64,000 bases of DNA from Tropicibacter sp. R16_0 (GCF_017743935.1 NZ_JAGHRE010000007.1:1-64000), one strand, 5' to 3'. Shown: positions 26,595 through 35,033, numbered from the stretch's first letter. Notes: generated from the sequence alone by a model not told the origin. Made by a program: numbers and translations.

Positions 26595-26618
26595 ATTTTG
26601 GATCACTTATATCAAAAT
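26595..26618. promoter_or_regulatory. Candidate MarR operator (inverted repeat)
   Basis: ATTTTG at 26595-26600 and CAAAAT at 26613-26618 form 6-base arms around a 12-base spacer. It is AT-rich in a GC-rich background and lies 35 bases upstream of the marR start, in the divergent gap with selU. MarR proteins commonly repress themselves from such sites. No binding data can be deduced from sequence. Confidence 0.35.
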
Positions 26619-26652
26619 CGCGCGTCGCAAGTGACAAGAAAAAAGGGAACAA

Positions 26653-27132
26653 ATGACCATCTACGCGATGCCCGGCCACCTGATCCGGCGACTCAACCAG
26701 ATCTCCGTTGCGTTGTTCATGGACCGAATGGCCCAGATCGGCATCAAGTTGACCCCTGTGCAATTTGCGACCCTGACAACGATCCGATCAAACCCGGGGC
26801 TGGACCAGGCGTCGCTTGCTGGCCTGATCGCATATGACCGGGCCACGCTGGGCAAGGTCATCGACAGATTGGCCGCGCGCGGGCTTGTCTGCAGGACGAT
26901 CTCGGCGCAAGACCGTCGCGCCAAATGCCTGCGATTGACGGCCGCCGGGCAAGAGTTGTTGGAGACTGCACATCCCCATGTCGAGGCTGTGCAGCCCGAA
27001 ATGCTGGCTGGGCTGAGCGCAAAAGAACAAGAGCAACTGATTGCGCTTTTGAAGAAGACCACCGATGCCGGAAACGCCTTGAGCCGCGCGCCCTTGGCTG
27101 CCGCAACACAGGATCAACTCAAACCTGCTTAG
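26653..27132 (+). CDS. MarR family transcriptional regulator
   Basis: The 159-residue winged-helix regulator has a DNA-binding region around LDQASLAGLIAYDRATLGK and a wing around RTISAQDRRAKCLRLTAAGQ (about residues 80-99), as in MarR/HosA/SlyA. It starts with ATG 26653 after AAAAGGGAAC. The divergent neighbour is selU, and a candidate operator lies at 26595-26618. MarR proteins usually sense aromatic acids or oxidants; no target pathway is adjacent. Length is normal. Confidence 0.88.
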   Translation: MTIYAMPGHLIRRLNQISVALFMDRMAQIGIKLTPVQFATLTTIRSNPGLDQASLAGLIAYDRATLGKVIDRLAARGLVCRTISAQDRRAKCLRLTAAGQELLETAHPHVEAVQPEMLAGLSAKEQEQLIALLKKTTDAGNALSRAPLAAATQDQLKPA

Positions 27133-27201
27133 CCCAATCGGGGCTGAGCGGCCCCAAGGTAACATAGGGCGTGTTCACCCTTTCCGGGGCAAACTGGGCT
27201 A
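27130..27201. terminator. Convergent-end inverted repeat including both stop codons
   Basis: TAGCCCA at 27130-27136 and TGGGCTA at 27195-27201 are inverted repeats, so the TAG stop of marR and the TAG stop of the minus-strand YedK gene are the arms' outer bases. Inside, GGGGC-tgagcg-GCCCC at 27140-27155 forms a further hairpin. There is no T-run, so a role as a bidirectional terminator is tentative. Confidence 0.35.
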
Positions 27202-27864
27202 GTCTTCAAAGGGCTCGATCAGTTCAGGCCCTTGCGACCGGTTGGAATTCACGGCCGGATCCACGCGATGATAGCCCAACACCTCTTCGTCACCGGGCCG
27301 CATCAGACGGGCTGCGCCCTTGCCCTGCTCGCCCAACCACAACGGCCAATCATCCGGCTCCAGGATCAAGGGCATGCGATGATGGATCTTGGCCATATGG
27401 GCATTGGCCTGGGTCGTGACGATTGCACAGCTGGCTTGCCGCGCCTCGGGTGGCCCCCAATCCTGCCACACGCCAGCAAAGGCAATGGGTGTTCCATCAC
27501 GGCGATGAATGTACCACGGCAGCCGGGTGTCCTGCGGTGACTTGGTCCATTCATAGAACCCCGTCGCGACCAGAAGGCAGCGCCGTTCCCGACAAGCTGC
27601 ACGAAAGGCGGGTTTCTCGGCCAGGGTCTCAGCCCGAGCGTTGATCAACAGGGGACCCGCGTTTTCGGCCTTGTACCAATGCGGTAGAAACCCCCATCGC
27701 ATTGGCAGCAGTTGCCGCCCGGTTTCACCCGTGCGCACCACGTGCACTTGATTAGTCGGACACACATTGAAATTCGGTACCTTTGGCAAAGCGTTCGACG
27801 GCTGCGCCGCAAACAATTGCGCCATCGCATCGCTTGGCAGGGTGATCGCAAATCGTCCGCACAT
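27199..27864 (-). CDS. SOS response-associated peptidase / abasic-site DNA-protein crosslink protein (YedK/HMCES)
   Basis: The 221-residue SRAP-domain protein forms a thiazolidine crosslink with abasic sites in single-stranded DNA. MCGRFAITLP gives the catalytic Cys2, exposed after Met removal. PMRWGFLPHWYK, NARAETLAEKPAF (with conserved Asn/Glu region), RCLLVATGFYEW and KIHHRMPLIL (catalytic His) are in canonical order. It is monocistronic and convergent with marR. Repeat copy D lies upstream. No LexA-like site was recognised before it, which does not exclude SOS control. Confidence 0.93.
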   Translation of the reverse strand: MCGRFAITLPSDAMAQLFAAQPSNALPKVPNFNVCPTNQVHVVRTGETGRQLLPMRWGFLPHWYKAENAGPLLINARAETLAEKPAFRAACRERRCLLVATGFYEWTKSPQDTRLPWYIHRRDGTPIAFAGVWQDWGPPEARQASCAIVTTQANAHMAKIHHRMPLILEPDDWPLWLGEQGKGAARLMRPGDEEVLGYHRVDPAVNSNRSQGPELIEPFED

Positions 27865-27971
27865 GCCCGCACTCTAAGGTTTGTGAAAAGGGAATTACAA
27901 CATGGATTGACGACGTGTTCCGCCTCATTCTCAAACCGCCGTCGTGCAAGTCGCGTGTACATGACCCGGAA

Positions 27972-28160
27972 GCTCTCCCGCCCGTCGTCGATGCCCTCAC
28001 GGGCACCTCCTCCCGTTGGGCCGGGCCTCGCTACGCTCGGCGGGCGGCCACAGCGGCGAAACAGATGCCCCAAACGGGACCGCGCCGAGCCGTAGGCGAG
28101 GCGCCCGGCCCAAGGCCGCCAGCGGTGCCGACGAAGTCGGGATCGTGCGGGCGCGGGAGC
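27972..28160. repeat. Dispersed palindromic repeat, copy D (composite)
   Basis: Left module 27972-28045 is type I in reverse orientation and is nearly identical to copy A over CCCGCCCGTCGTCGATGCCC and the following core. Right module 28078-28160 is type II, with GCGCC-GA-GCC-gta-GGC-GA-GGCGC and a CCGAC-gaa-GTCGG hairpin, ending GCGGGAGC. The spacer is only 32 bases. Compared with copies A and B the inner hairpin differs by a compensatory T-A to C-G pair. Confidence 0.85.
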
Positions 28161-28211
28161 GCGCCGTTCACACCAAAAAGCTGCAAGGCCTGTGGAAAAG
28201 AAACGCCTGAC

Positions 28212-28239
28212 AAAAAAGAGCGCAGGTTTCCCTGCGCTC
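28212..28239 (-). terminator. Rho-independent terminator of the 5'-nucleotidase gene
   Basis: Read on the minus strand, GAGCGCAGG, the loop GAAA and CCTGCGCTC form a perfect nine-pair GC-rich stem followed by TTTTTTG. It is 22 bases beyond the minus-strand stop at 28262. This is the clearest intrinsic terminator in the window. Confidence 0.92.
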
Positions 28240-28261
28240 TCGAAGCCTTCATCAAGCCGGA

Positions 28262-29845
28262 TTACTTCTGCCTGATGCGCCCATCCACATAGGGCTGATA
28301 TGGCGCGTTGGCGGCCAGGTACTCTGCCGTCACGTCGGCCAGATCCGGTCCATAGTCATAGGCGTTCTTGTCATCGCCTGCGAACATCTTGTAACCGTCA
28401 CCGCCGTTGCGGACATAGTTGTTGGTGACAACCAGATATGTCGCGGCCGGATCAATCGGAACAAATCCGTCCTCGCTCGCCACCATCACATCGCTGATCC
28501 GCCCCTCATTCGGAGCCACCGAAGGATCCCAGGTGAACGTCAGACCCGATACCTGCGGAAAACGGCCCTTGACCTCTTCGACCTGGCTCACGCCATTTTC
28601 GAGCGCGTCAATCACGGTCTGGCCGGTGATTTCAAATGTGGACAGCGTGTTTTGGAAGGGCAGCACGGTCAGCACCTCGCCCATTGTCACCTCGCCCGCG
28701 TCGATGCTGGCGCGCAGACCGCCGGCGTTGGCGATGGCGATGGTCGCGCCCTGATCCGCCACCCGCTCCAGCATGGCATCCGCCACCAGGTTGCCCATCT
28801 GGCATTCCTGCACACGACAGACCGCACGGTCGCCTTCGATCGGTGTTGCGGCCTCGGCCACGACGCGCTGCTTCATCTCTTCGATCGGCGCACCCATTTC
28901 CGCGACACGCGCCGCAATGTCTGCATCCGGCGTCACAGAGGCATCCAGCAGAATCGGCTCCCCTTCGGCCGAGGTCACGTTGCCCGCATCATCAAACGTC
29001 AGCGTGATTTCACCCAGGAACTTGGAATAGGCATAGGCCTGCACCACCGGCACGTCGCCCACCATCGTCGGGTATGGCCCCGCCGCGCGATCATGGGTGT
29101 TTGCCAGCAAGGTGTGCGAGTGACCGCCGATCACCAGATCCAGCTCGGGCACCGCTGCCGCGATCTCCAGATCCTTGGCAAGGCCAACGTGGTTGAGCGC
29201 GATGATGATGTTCACACCCTCCGCTTCCAAGGCCGCGACATCCGCTTTCAGGCTTTCGATCTCGTCCTGGAACACAACATCCTTGCCCGGGCTCGACGTC
29301 TCGACCGTGTCGGTTGCCAGGGCCGAGATGATGCCGATCTTTTGTCCGCCAACCTCCAGCACGACGTGGTTCTTGACGCGGTCCTTCAGTTCAGCCGAGC
29401 TGCTCAGATCCAGGTTGCCCGAAATGACCGGAAAGCTGACGGCATCGACAAAGGCCGCCAGGCCTGCTGGACCATCATCAAACTCGTGATTGCCCACCGC
29501 CATCACGTCATAACCGATGGCCTCCATGAACTCGGCCTCGGCCGCACCCTTGTAGGTGGTGTAGAACAGCGAGCCTTGGAACGGGTCGCCCGCATCCAGC
29601 AGCAATACGTTTTCGTCAGCCAATTCCGCACGTTTGCTGTCGACCATCGTCTTGATCCGCGCCACGCCGCCAAAGCACTTCCCTTCAGCCTCGTCATCCG
29701 CCTTGCAGGTGGAATCGTATTTATTGATCGACTCAATCCGGCTGTGAATGTCGTTGGTGTGCAAAATGGTCAGCTTGTAGTCCGCTGCCGCCATCCCGGC
29801 CGTCAGGCCCAGTGCGGCAGCAGACATCAGAAATCGGTTCAACAT
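28262..29845 (-). CDS. Secreted bifunctional metallophosphatase/5'-nucleotidase
   Basis: The 527-residue periplasmic enzyme hydrolyses nucleoside 5'-phosphates or related phosphoesters. A signal peptide (MLNRFLMSAAALGLTAGMAA) precedes the calcineurin-like domain: LHTNDIHSRIES, LLLDAGDPFQGSLFY, AVGNHEFDDG, ALNHVGL and GGHSHTLL carry the dimetal ligands. The C-terminal substrate domain includes NAGGLRASIDAGEVTMG and TNNYVRNGGDGYKMF, as in UshA/NutA. It is monocistronic with its own terminator. A role in phosphate or nucleoside scavenging fits the downstream salvage operon elsewhere in the window, but this is inference. Confidence 0.9.
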   Translation of the reverse strand: MLNRFLMSAAALGLTAGMAAADYKLTILHTNDIHSRIESINKYDSTCKADDEAEGKCFGGVARIKTMVDSKRAELADENVLLLDAGDPFQGSLFYTTYKGAAEAEFMEAIGYDVMAVGNHEFDDGPAGLAAFVDAVSFPVISGNLDLSSSAELKDRVKNHVVLEVGGQKIGIISALATDTVETSSPGKDVVFQDEIESLKADVAALEAEGVNIIIALNHVGLAKDLEIAAAVPELDLVIGGHSHTLLANTHDRAAGPYPTMVGDVPVVQAYAYSKFLGEITLTFDDAGNVTSAEGEPILLDASVTPDADIAARVAEMGAPIEEMKQRVVAEAATPIEGDRAVCRVQECQMGNLVADAMLERVADQGATIAIANAGGLRASIDAGEVTMGEVLTVLPFQNTLSTFEITGQTVIDALENGVSQVEEVKGRFPQVSGLTFTWDPSVAPNEGRISDVMVASEDGFVPIDPAATYLVVTNNYVRNGGDGYKMFAGDDKNAYDYGPDLADVTAEYLAANAPYQPYVDGRIRQK

Positions 29846-29988
29846 GACTGAACTCCCTTTTTGTTGGTTTTGGACAGATCGTGCCCCTGTTTGGTCCCCA
29901 GAGTCAAAGACAGAAACAGGCGACGTAAGGAGAGGTCACGCTGCATTGGTTCTTGATTCCCACGCGTGCCCAAGGCATCACCCAAACC

Positions 29989-30327
29989 ATGCTGATCTAT
30001 AAAATCTTCCGCGCGGACGAATGGGCCGCATTGCAGACCGCTGGAGAAACCGACGGTGCACCAATTGATGTGAGTGACGGCTTCGTTCACTTCTCGACCG
30101 CCGAACAAGCAGCCGAGACAGCTGCCAAACACTTCGCAAATGCCGATGGGCTGACCCTGCTTGCCTGCGACGCTGACGCGATGGGTGACGCGCTGAAGTG
30201 GGAGGTGTCGCGCGGCGGTGCTCTGTTCCCGCATCTCTATCGCAAGCTGCACATGACCGACGTTCTTTGGGCCAAACCGCTGCCGCTTGCGGACGGTGCG
30301 CATCAGTTCCCCGAGGATATGGAATGA
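29989..30327 (+). CDS. DUF952 family protein
   Basis: The 112-residue cytoplasmic protein matches DUF952: LIYKIFRADEWAALQ at the start, DVSDGFVHFSTAEQAAETAA in the middle (about residues 29-48) and LFPHLYRKL near 85. The family resembles the ADP-ribosyltransferase-like fold in some annotations, but its function is not established. ATG 29989 was chosen because the conserved region begins there. It is coupled by ATGA overlap to the DUF1330 gene and then pyrD. Confidence 0.85.
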   Translation: MLIYKIFRADEWAALQTAGETDGAPIDVSDGFVHFSTAEQAAETAAKHFANADGLTLLACDADAMGDALKWEVSRGGALFPHLYRKLHMTDVLWAKPLPLADGAHQFPEDME

Positions 30328-30758
30328 CCGCCACATATATCGACCCGGAACGCGAACAGTTCGAAGCCTTCAAGGCACTTGATCGGGATCAGCCGATCGA
30401 GATGCTGAACCTTGTGAAATTCCGCGAGCGCGCGGCCTATCCGGCGGAGCATCCGTTGGCCTCGGCCGGGCTGACCGGCGCCGAAGCGTATGGCAACTAT
30501 GGCATCGATACCGCGCCGATCATCGCGCGGCTCGGTGCCACGATTGTTTGGCGCGGCACCATGCAAGCCGTGCTGATCGGCCCCGGCGATGAGCATTGGG
30601 ACGAGGTCTTTATCGCCCGTTACCCAACTGCGCATGCATTTCTGGAAATGGTGACCGACCCCGAATATCAGCGCGCCGTCATTCACCGGCAAGCTGCGGT
30701 CGAAACCTCGCGTTTGATCCGCTGTGCACCAGCAGCCGGTGGAAAGGCCTTCGGATGA
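30324..30758 (+). CDS. DUF1330 family protein
   Basis: The 144-residue protein has a ferredoxin-like (dimeric alpha/beta barrel) DUF1330 domain: [13 protein letters not shown] (about residues 25-37), [20 protein letters not shown], and [20 protein letters not shown]. No catalytic residues are defined for the family. It starts inside the stop of the DUF952 gene and ends inside the start of pyrD (ATGA both times), so the three are tightly coupled. Confidence 0.85.
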   Translation: MTATYIDPEREQFEAFKALDRDQPIEMLNLVKFRERAAYPAEHPLASAGLTGAEAYGNYGIDTAPIIARLGATIVWRGTMQAVLIGPGDEHWDEVFIARYPTAHAFLEMVTDPEYQRAVIHRQAAVETSRLIRCAPAAGGKAFG

Positions 30759-31813
30759 AACTGACCGAGAAACTGGGTCTGTCCGCACTGCATCGGATAG
30801 ATCCCGAAGCCGCACACAGCCTGTCGATCAAGGCACTCAAAATGGGTTTTACGCCCACGCCCGGGCCAGTCACGTCGCAGCGCTTGCGTACACAAGTCGC
30901 CGGGCTTGATCTGCCCAATCCGGTGGGGCTGGCCGCAGGGTTCGACAAAAACGCCGAGGCGCTGGCCCCGCTGTCGCGATCGGGGTTCGGGTTTATCGAA
31001 GTGGGCGCAGCCACACCGCGCCCGCAGCCCGGCAACCCGAAACCGCGCCTCTTTCGCCTGACCGAAGACAAGGCGGCGATCAATCGTTTCGGCTTCAACA
31101 ATGAAGGGATGGACGCCATCGGCGCGCGACTGGCCAAACGTCCCAAGGATGCAGTAATCGGGCTGAACCTGGGCGCCAACAAGGACAGCACAGACCGGCC
31201 AGCCGACTTTGCACGCGTGCTGGCGCATTGCGCCGCGCACTTGGATTTTGCAACCGTCAACGTCTCCTCTCCAAATACCGAAAAGCTGCGCGATCTGCAG
31301 GGCAAAGAGGCGCTGACCGCGCTTTTGGCTGGCGTGATCGAGACCCGCAACGGGTTGGAGCGCCGGGTGCCTGTGTTCTTGAAGATCGCACCGGATCTGG
31401 CCGAAGCCGAGATCGAAGATATCGCTGCCGTGGCGCGTGAAACTGGCGTGGATGCGGTGATTGCAACCAATACCACCCTTTCGCGAGACGGGTTGGCCAG
31501 TGCACACAAGGGCGAGGCTGGCGGCCTGTCCGGTGCACCGCTGTTTGAAAAATCGACCCGAGTCCTGGCGCGGCTGTCTGCGCTGACCGAAGGGCGCACA
31601 CCGCTGATCGGTGTCGGCGGGATCAGCACCGCCGAGCAAGCCTATGCCAAGATCTGCGCCGGTGCCTCGGCCGTGCAATTCTACACGGCCATGGTCTTTG
31701 GCGGAGTGTCGCTGGCGGGCGACATTGCGCGAGGTCTGGATGATCTGCTCAAACGCGATGGATTTGCCTCGGTCGCCGAAGCTGTTGGCAGCAAACAAGA
31801 GGATTGGCTGTGA
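30755..31813 (+). CDS. pyrD: Dihydroorotate dehydrogenase (quinone), class 2
   Basis: The 352-residue FMN enzyme oxidises dihydroorotate to orotate at the inner membrane, passing electrons to quinone. It has the class 2 N-terminal helix region, then [16 protein letters not shown] (about residues 50-65), [20 protein letters not shown] and [29 protein letters not shown] holds the catalytic Ser region and [16 protein letters not shown] the FMN phosphate site. The start overlaps the DUF1330 stop, and the stop overlaps the arsC-like gene. Confidence 0.95.
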   Translation: MKLTEKLGLSALHRIDPEAAHSLSIKALKMGFTPTPGPVTSQRLRTQVAGLDLPNPVGLAAGFDKNAEALAPLSRSGFGFIEVGAATPRPQPGNPKPRLFRLTEDKAAINRFGFNNEGMDAIGARLAKRPKDAVIGLNLGANKDSTDRPADFARVLAHCAAHLDFATVNVSSPNTEKLRDLQGKEALTALLAGVIETRNGLERRVPVFLKIAPDLAEAEIEDIAAVARETGVDAVIATNTTLSRDGLASAHKGEAGGLSGAPLFEKSTRVLARLSALTEGRTPLIGVGGISTAEQAYAKICAGASAVQFYTAMVFGGVSLAGDIARGLDDLLKRDGFASVAEAVGSKQEDWL

Positions 31814-32151
31814 TCGAATATTGGCACAACCCACGCTGTTCCAAATCCCGTCAGGGGTTGGCTTTGCTCGAAGAGAAGGGCGCAGAACTCACTGTGCGCA
31901 AGTACCTCGAAGACGCGCCGTCTTTGGATGAGTTGCGTGCTACGCAAGCCGCGCTTGGCGTCGCTGCGATTGAGATGATGCGGACCGGTGAAAAGATGTT
32001 CAAGGAGTTGGGCCTCAGCAAGGACGCCGACGATGCGACCCTGTTGCAAGCGATGGCGGACCACCCGATCCTGATCGAGCGTCCGTTGGGCAAAACTGGC
32101 AACAAGGCCGTGATTGGTCGCCCGCCCGAGAACCTGCTCGACCTGCTCTAA
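31810..32151 (+). CDS. arsC: Arsenate reductase ArsC-family protein (thioredoxin fold)
   Basis: The 113-residue protein has the glutaredoxin-dependent ArsC fold: [20 protein letters not shown] places the reactive Cys at residue 10. [20 protein letters not shown] near residues 88-107 carries the conserved arginines that bind arsenate. GTG 31810 was chosen because it overlaps the pyrD stop (GTGA) and because family similarity starts there; TTG 31804 is an alternative. No arsR, arsB or acr3 genes are near, so arsenate reduction is the family activity rather than a proven role. Confidence 0.85.
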   Translation: MIEYWHNPRCSKSRQGLALLEEKGAELTVRKYLEDAPSLDELRATQAALGVAAIEMMRTGEKMFKELGLSKDADDATLLQAMADHPILIERPLGKTGNKAVIGRPPENLLDLL

Positions 32152-32193
32152 ACCCTGCGCGGCCTGTCGGCCTTGCGTCCTGCGGACGGCGGG

Positions 32194-32280
32194 GGGCCAG
32201 GCTCATGCGGGCTTTGCCCGCATGAGCCTGGCCCAACGGGAGGAGGTGTTTCGCAAGAAACATCGACGACGGGCGGGAGC
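32194..32280. repeat. Dispersed palindromic repeat, copy E (single type I module)
   Basis: The first stem is a perfect 19-pair inverted repeat at 32194-32212 and 32216-32234 (GGGCCAGGCTC arms) with a three-base loop. Its sequence is unlike the GCGCC-type stem of other copies, yet it occupies the same place. CCCAACGGGAGGAGG follows, then TGTTTC-gcaa-GAAACA in place of TGCCCC-gcaa-GGGGCA, then CATCGACGACGGGCGGGAGC. It lies between convergent arsC-like and MATE genes. Confidence 0.85.
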
Positions 32281-32285
32281 GCTCC

Positions 32286-33596
32286 CTAGCTTGCGACTTG
32301 CGCCTCGAGCCTGGGATAGCGCACCCACATGGTCAAGCCACGCGCCACATTCAGCACCATGAGAGCCGCCCACAGGCCGTGGTTGCCATAGATGGGCACC
32401 AGCACGACCAAGGCCACCACATAGGCCGCCACGGATTGGATCATCGCGATCCGCATATCGCGGGTCCAGGTGCCGCCGATGTAGATGCCATCGAACATCC
32501 AGCTGGCCACGCCCAAAACCGGCGCCAGCGCCGCCCAGAACAGGAAATCGCGCCCGACCTCCCGCACCTCTGGCGAGGTTGCCATCAAGTCGATGATCGC
32601 AGGCCCTGCCAACCAGAAGACAAGCCCCAATCCAACCGCTCCGCCCACACCCCATTGCGAGGCAACAACAGCCGCGCGACGCACCTGTGCCCGATCTTTT
32701 GCGCCAACGGCACCGCCCACCAAGGCCTCTGCCGAAAAGGCAAAGCCATCGAGTGCAAAGGCAGTCACCTCCAGAAACTGCAAAAGGATCTGGTTGGCCG
32801 CCAGGTTCACGTCACCCAGATCCGAGCCGATGAACAGGAACGTTGTGAATGATCCCGTCAGCAGAACCGACCGCACCATGATATCCGCATTCACGGCCAT
32901 CATCCGGCGCAAGCGCGCAGGGTCGAAGATCCGCGCCCAATTGCGCCACTGGTCGCCCGCAAAGGCATCGCGGCACAGCCACAGACCAAGCGCCAACCCA
33001 GTCCATTCAGCGATCAGCGTCGCTATGGCCACCCCCTCGACGCCCCAGCCCAGCCCCAGCACGAACCATAGGTCCAACACGATGTTGAGCCCGTTCATCC
33101 ACAGTTGCAGGACAAAGACGCCTCGCGTGCGCTCGACCGCGATCAGCCAGCCGGTGATGGCGTAAAGTGCGATGGTCGCCGGTGCGCCCCAGATGCGGAT
33201 CGACAAGTAGTCGAGTGCCAATCCCTCAACCTCGGCACTGGCGGGTGCCAGCCAGAACGCCCCTGCAAACAGTGCGGTCTGCCCAAGAAGGAACAACACC
33301 CCGCCCGCAAGTCCCAAAAGCAGGCCGCGCATGAGCAATGCGCCGGTCTCGGCCACATCGCCTGCGCCGCGGGCTTGGGCGGCCAAGCCGGTCGTTCCCA
33401 TCCGCAGAAAGCCAAAGATCCAATAAAGCGCGGACAGGATCACAGCGCCGATCCCAACGGCCCCGATGGGCGCTGCCGCCCCCATCTGCCCCACAACGCC
33501 CGTATCCACCGCGCCCAGAATGGGTACGGTGGCATTTGAAATCACAATGGGGATGGCGATGTTCAGAACCCGCCGATGGGTGATCTGATCAGTCAC
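32286..33596 (-). CDS. MATE family efflux transporter (DinF-like)
   Basis: The 436-residue protein has about twelve membrane helices in two MATE bundles. The first begins LNIAIPIVISNATVPILGAV followed by DTGVVGQMG, and FGFLRMGTTGLAAQARGAGD resembles DinF. The second half contains DGFAFSAEALVGGAVGAKDR. MATE proteins export cationic drugs or metabolites with Na+ or H+. The ATG at 33596 is four bases after the stop of the thioesterase gene on the same strand, so these probably form one operon. Confidence 0.9.
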   Translation of the reverse strand: MTDQITHRRVLNIAIPIVISNATVPILGAVDTGVVGQMGAAAPIGAVGIGAVILSALYWIFGFLRMGTTGLAAQARGAGDVAETGALLMRGLLLGLAGGVLFLLGQTALFAGAFWLAPASAEVEGLALDYLSIRIWGAPATIALYAITGWLIAVERTRGVFVLQLWMNGLNIVLDLWFVLGLGWGVEGVAIATLIAEWTGLALGLWLCRDAFAGDQWRNWARIFDPARLRRMMAVNADIMVRSVLLTGSFTTFLFIGSDLGDVNLAANQILLQFLEVTAFALDGFAFSAEALVGGAVGAKDRAQVRRAAVVASQWGVGGAVGLGLVFWLAGPAIIDLMATSPEVREVGRDFLFWAALAPVLGVASWMFDGIYIGGTWTRDMRIAMIQSVAAYVVALVVLVPIYGNHGLWAALMVLNVARGLTMWVRYPRLEAQVAS

Positions 33597-33600
33597 CGCT

Positions 33601-34113
33601 TCACTCGGTCTTGAGTTGCGGCATCAGGAAATGTCCGCTGGCCTGGGCAAAAAGCTTGTCGTGATTGTCCTGCCAGGCCTCGACCCGGACCGAGGCATAA
33701 CGCCGCCCTGCCCGGCTGATATAGGCACGGGCATAAGCATCGCGCGGCAGGCCCGAGCGCAGGTAATCCACCGTCAGGTCGATGGTCTTGGGAAACGCGG
33801 GCATATTGCCGGCCTCGATATCTTCGGGCGACAACTCCCCGCTCTCGATCAGCGGCCACAGGTGCGACCAGCTGAGCGAGATCACGGCCGTCACCTCAAG
33901 AAACGCGGCCGTCACGCCGCCATGGATCGCAGGCAGAAACGGGTTGCCGATCAGCTTGTCGTCGAAATTCAGCACCCCGGTCAGTTCATCCCCACGCCGA
34001 TCAAAAGTGATGTCGAGAAACTGTATGTAGGGCACGCCCCCCACCAGCGCGTTCAAAGTGGCATCGCGGCGCTGTTTCACCACTTGCATCGGTTCGGGCT
34101 TGGAACGGGCCAT
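33601..34113 (-). CDS. PaaI-family acyl-CoA thioesterase (hotdog fold), distal copy
   Basis: The 170-residue hotdog protein has FLPAIHGGVTAAFLEVTAVI, where HGG near residue 67 is the conserved PaaI-type loop, then IDLTVDYLRSG and ARAYISRAGRRYASVRVEAW. The family hydrolyses aromatic or short-chain acyl-CoA thioesters. ATG 34113 shares one base with the stop of the preceding thioesterase gene (TGATG). It is somewhat longer than its neighbour and only distantly similar to it, so the two are a heterologous pair rather than a recent duplication. Confidence 0.85.
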   Translation of the reverse strand: MARSKPEPMQVVKQRRDATLNALVGGVPYIQFLDITFDRRGDELTGVLNFDDKLIGNPFLPAIHGGVTAAFLEVTAVISLSWSHLWPLIESGELSPEDIEAGNMPAFPKTIDLTVDYLRSGLPRDAYARAYISRAGRRYASVRVEAWQDNHDKLFAQASGHFLMPQLKTE

Positions 34114-34532
34114 CAGCGTTTCTCCACCGTGAATGCGCCCGAGGCCGTGGCCACGGGGCGATCCGTGTCTTCGTCGGTCGCGGTTGCGCGCACAAAGGCC
34201 ACGTTGCGAGTGATGTGATAGCAAGTCGCCTTGGTGGTGATTGCCTGCCCTGGGGTGGCCGCCCGCATGTAGTCAATCCGCAAGTCGATCGTCGCGGTCC
34301 CACCGGGCGCGGCGGGGTGACTCATCACTGCAGCCCCCGCACAGGTGTCCATCATGGCCGAAACGGCCCCGCCGTGGATCACACCGGTCTTGGGATCACC
34401 GATCAGCGCCTCATTGTAGGGCATGGTGATCTCTGCCTCGCCGTGTCCGATATGGGTCAACTGCAAGCCAAGCGCTTTGGCATGAGGGATGGCCTGAATG
34501 AACTGGGCCGCAATTTTTGTCTTGTCTGTCAT
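34113..34532 (-). CDS. PaaI-family acyl-CoA thioesterase (hotdog fold), proximal copy
   Basis: The 139-residue hotdog protein contains IGDPKTGVIHGGAVSAMMDT with the HGG loop near residue 55, ATIDLRIDYMRAATPGQAIT and ATATDEDTDRPVATASGAF. This is the compact PaaI form, generally a homotetrameric thioesterase for phenylacetyl- or other aryl/short acyl-CoAs. ATG 34532 was chosen since similarity starts at MTDKTKIAAQF. It is the first gene of a minus-strand operon with the second thioesterase and the MATE gene, and is divergent from a MerR regulator. Confidence 0.88.
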   Translation of the reverse strand: MTDKTKIAAQFIQAIPHAKALGLQLTHIGHGEAEITMPYNEALIGDPKTGVIHGGAVSAMMDTCAGAAVMSHPAAPGGTATIDLRIDYMRAATPGQAITTKATCYHITRNVAFVRATATDEDTDRPVATASGAFTVEKR

Positions 34533-34649
34533 CGCTTGCACTTTATGCGTGGGCTTTGTCTCTTTATGAGCCTGCGCCCGCCAAAAGGGCAAGCCCACCT
34601 GTTGCGCTTGTCGCTACGACACCATAGGTTGCCGCCAAGGAGATTGAGA

Positions 34650-35033
34650 ATGTCTGACATCCGCCTGTCATTCAAGGAGATGTGCGCCGAGTTCGACGTC
34701 ACGCCGCGCACGCTTCGGTATTACGAGTACATCGAGCTGTTGCAGCCCGACCGCGAGGGCCGCTCGCGCTATTACGGTGCACGCGAACGCGCCCGCATGA
34801 AGCTGATCATGCGTGGACGGCGTTTCGGGTTTCCACTGGAAGAGATTCGACAGTGGCTGCTGATCTATGAACATGAAGGCAATCGCGCCCAGATGGAGGC
34901 ATTCGTCCGCAATGCGGGCGTACAGCTTACCGAGCTCGAGTCGCAAAAGCAGCAACTCGAAGAAGCCATGTCCGAGCTGATCCAGCTGCGCGAAGAAACC
35001 GCCAAGGACTTGCAGGACGGCAAGATCGAGTGA
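34650..35033 (+). CDS. MerR family transcriptional regulator (first of two)
   Basis: The 127-residue regulator has an N-terminal MerR helix-turn-helix: FKEMCAEFDVTPRTLRYYEY (about residues 8-27), then GRRFGFPLEEIRQWLLIYEH. A C-terminal coiled coil (QLTELESQKQQLEEAMSELI) mediates dimerisation. There are no metal-binding cysteines, as in the short LiuR-like regulators of acid degradation. AAGGAG at 34637-34642 precedes ATG 34650. It is a paralogue of the regulator at 35578 and lies near the same beta-oxidation genes and the thioesterase operon. Confidence 0.9.
   Translation: MSDIRLSFKEMCAEFDVTPRTLRYYEYIELLQPDREGRSRYYGARERARMKLIMRGRRFGFPLEEIRQWLLIYEHEGNRAQMEAFVRNAGVQLTELESQKQQLEEAMSELIQLREETAKDLQDGKIE

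Larger units (their letters stand above)
27865..28261. other. Intergenic region with repeat D and a terminator
   Basis: This 397-base gap lies upstream of the YedK gene and downstream of the 5'-nucleotidase gene, both on the minus strand. It holds the repeat at 27972-28160 and the rho-independent terminator at 28212-28239. The remaining sequence near 27865-27960 presumably contains the YedK promoter, but no clear -35/-10 pair stands out. No credible gene is visible. Confidence 0.6.
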
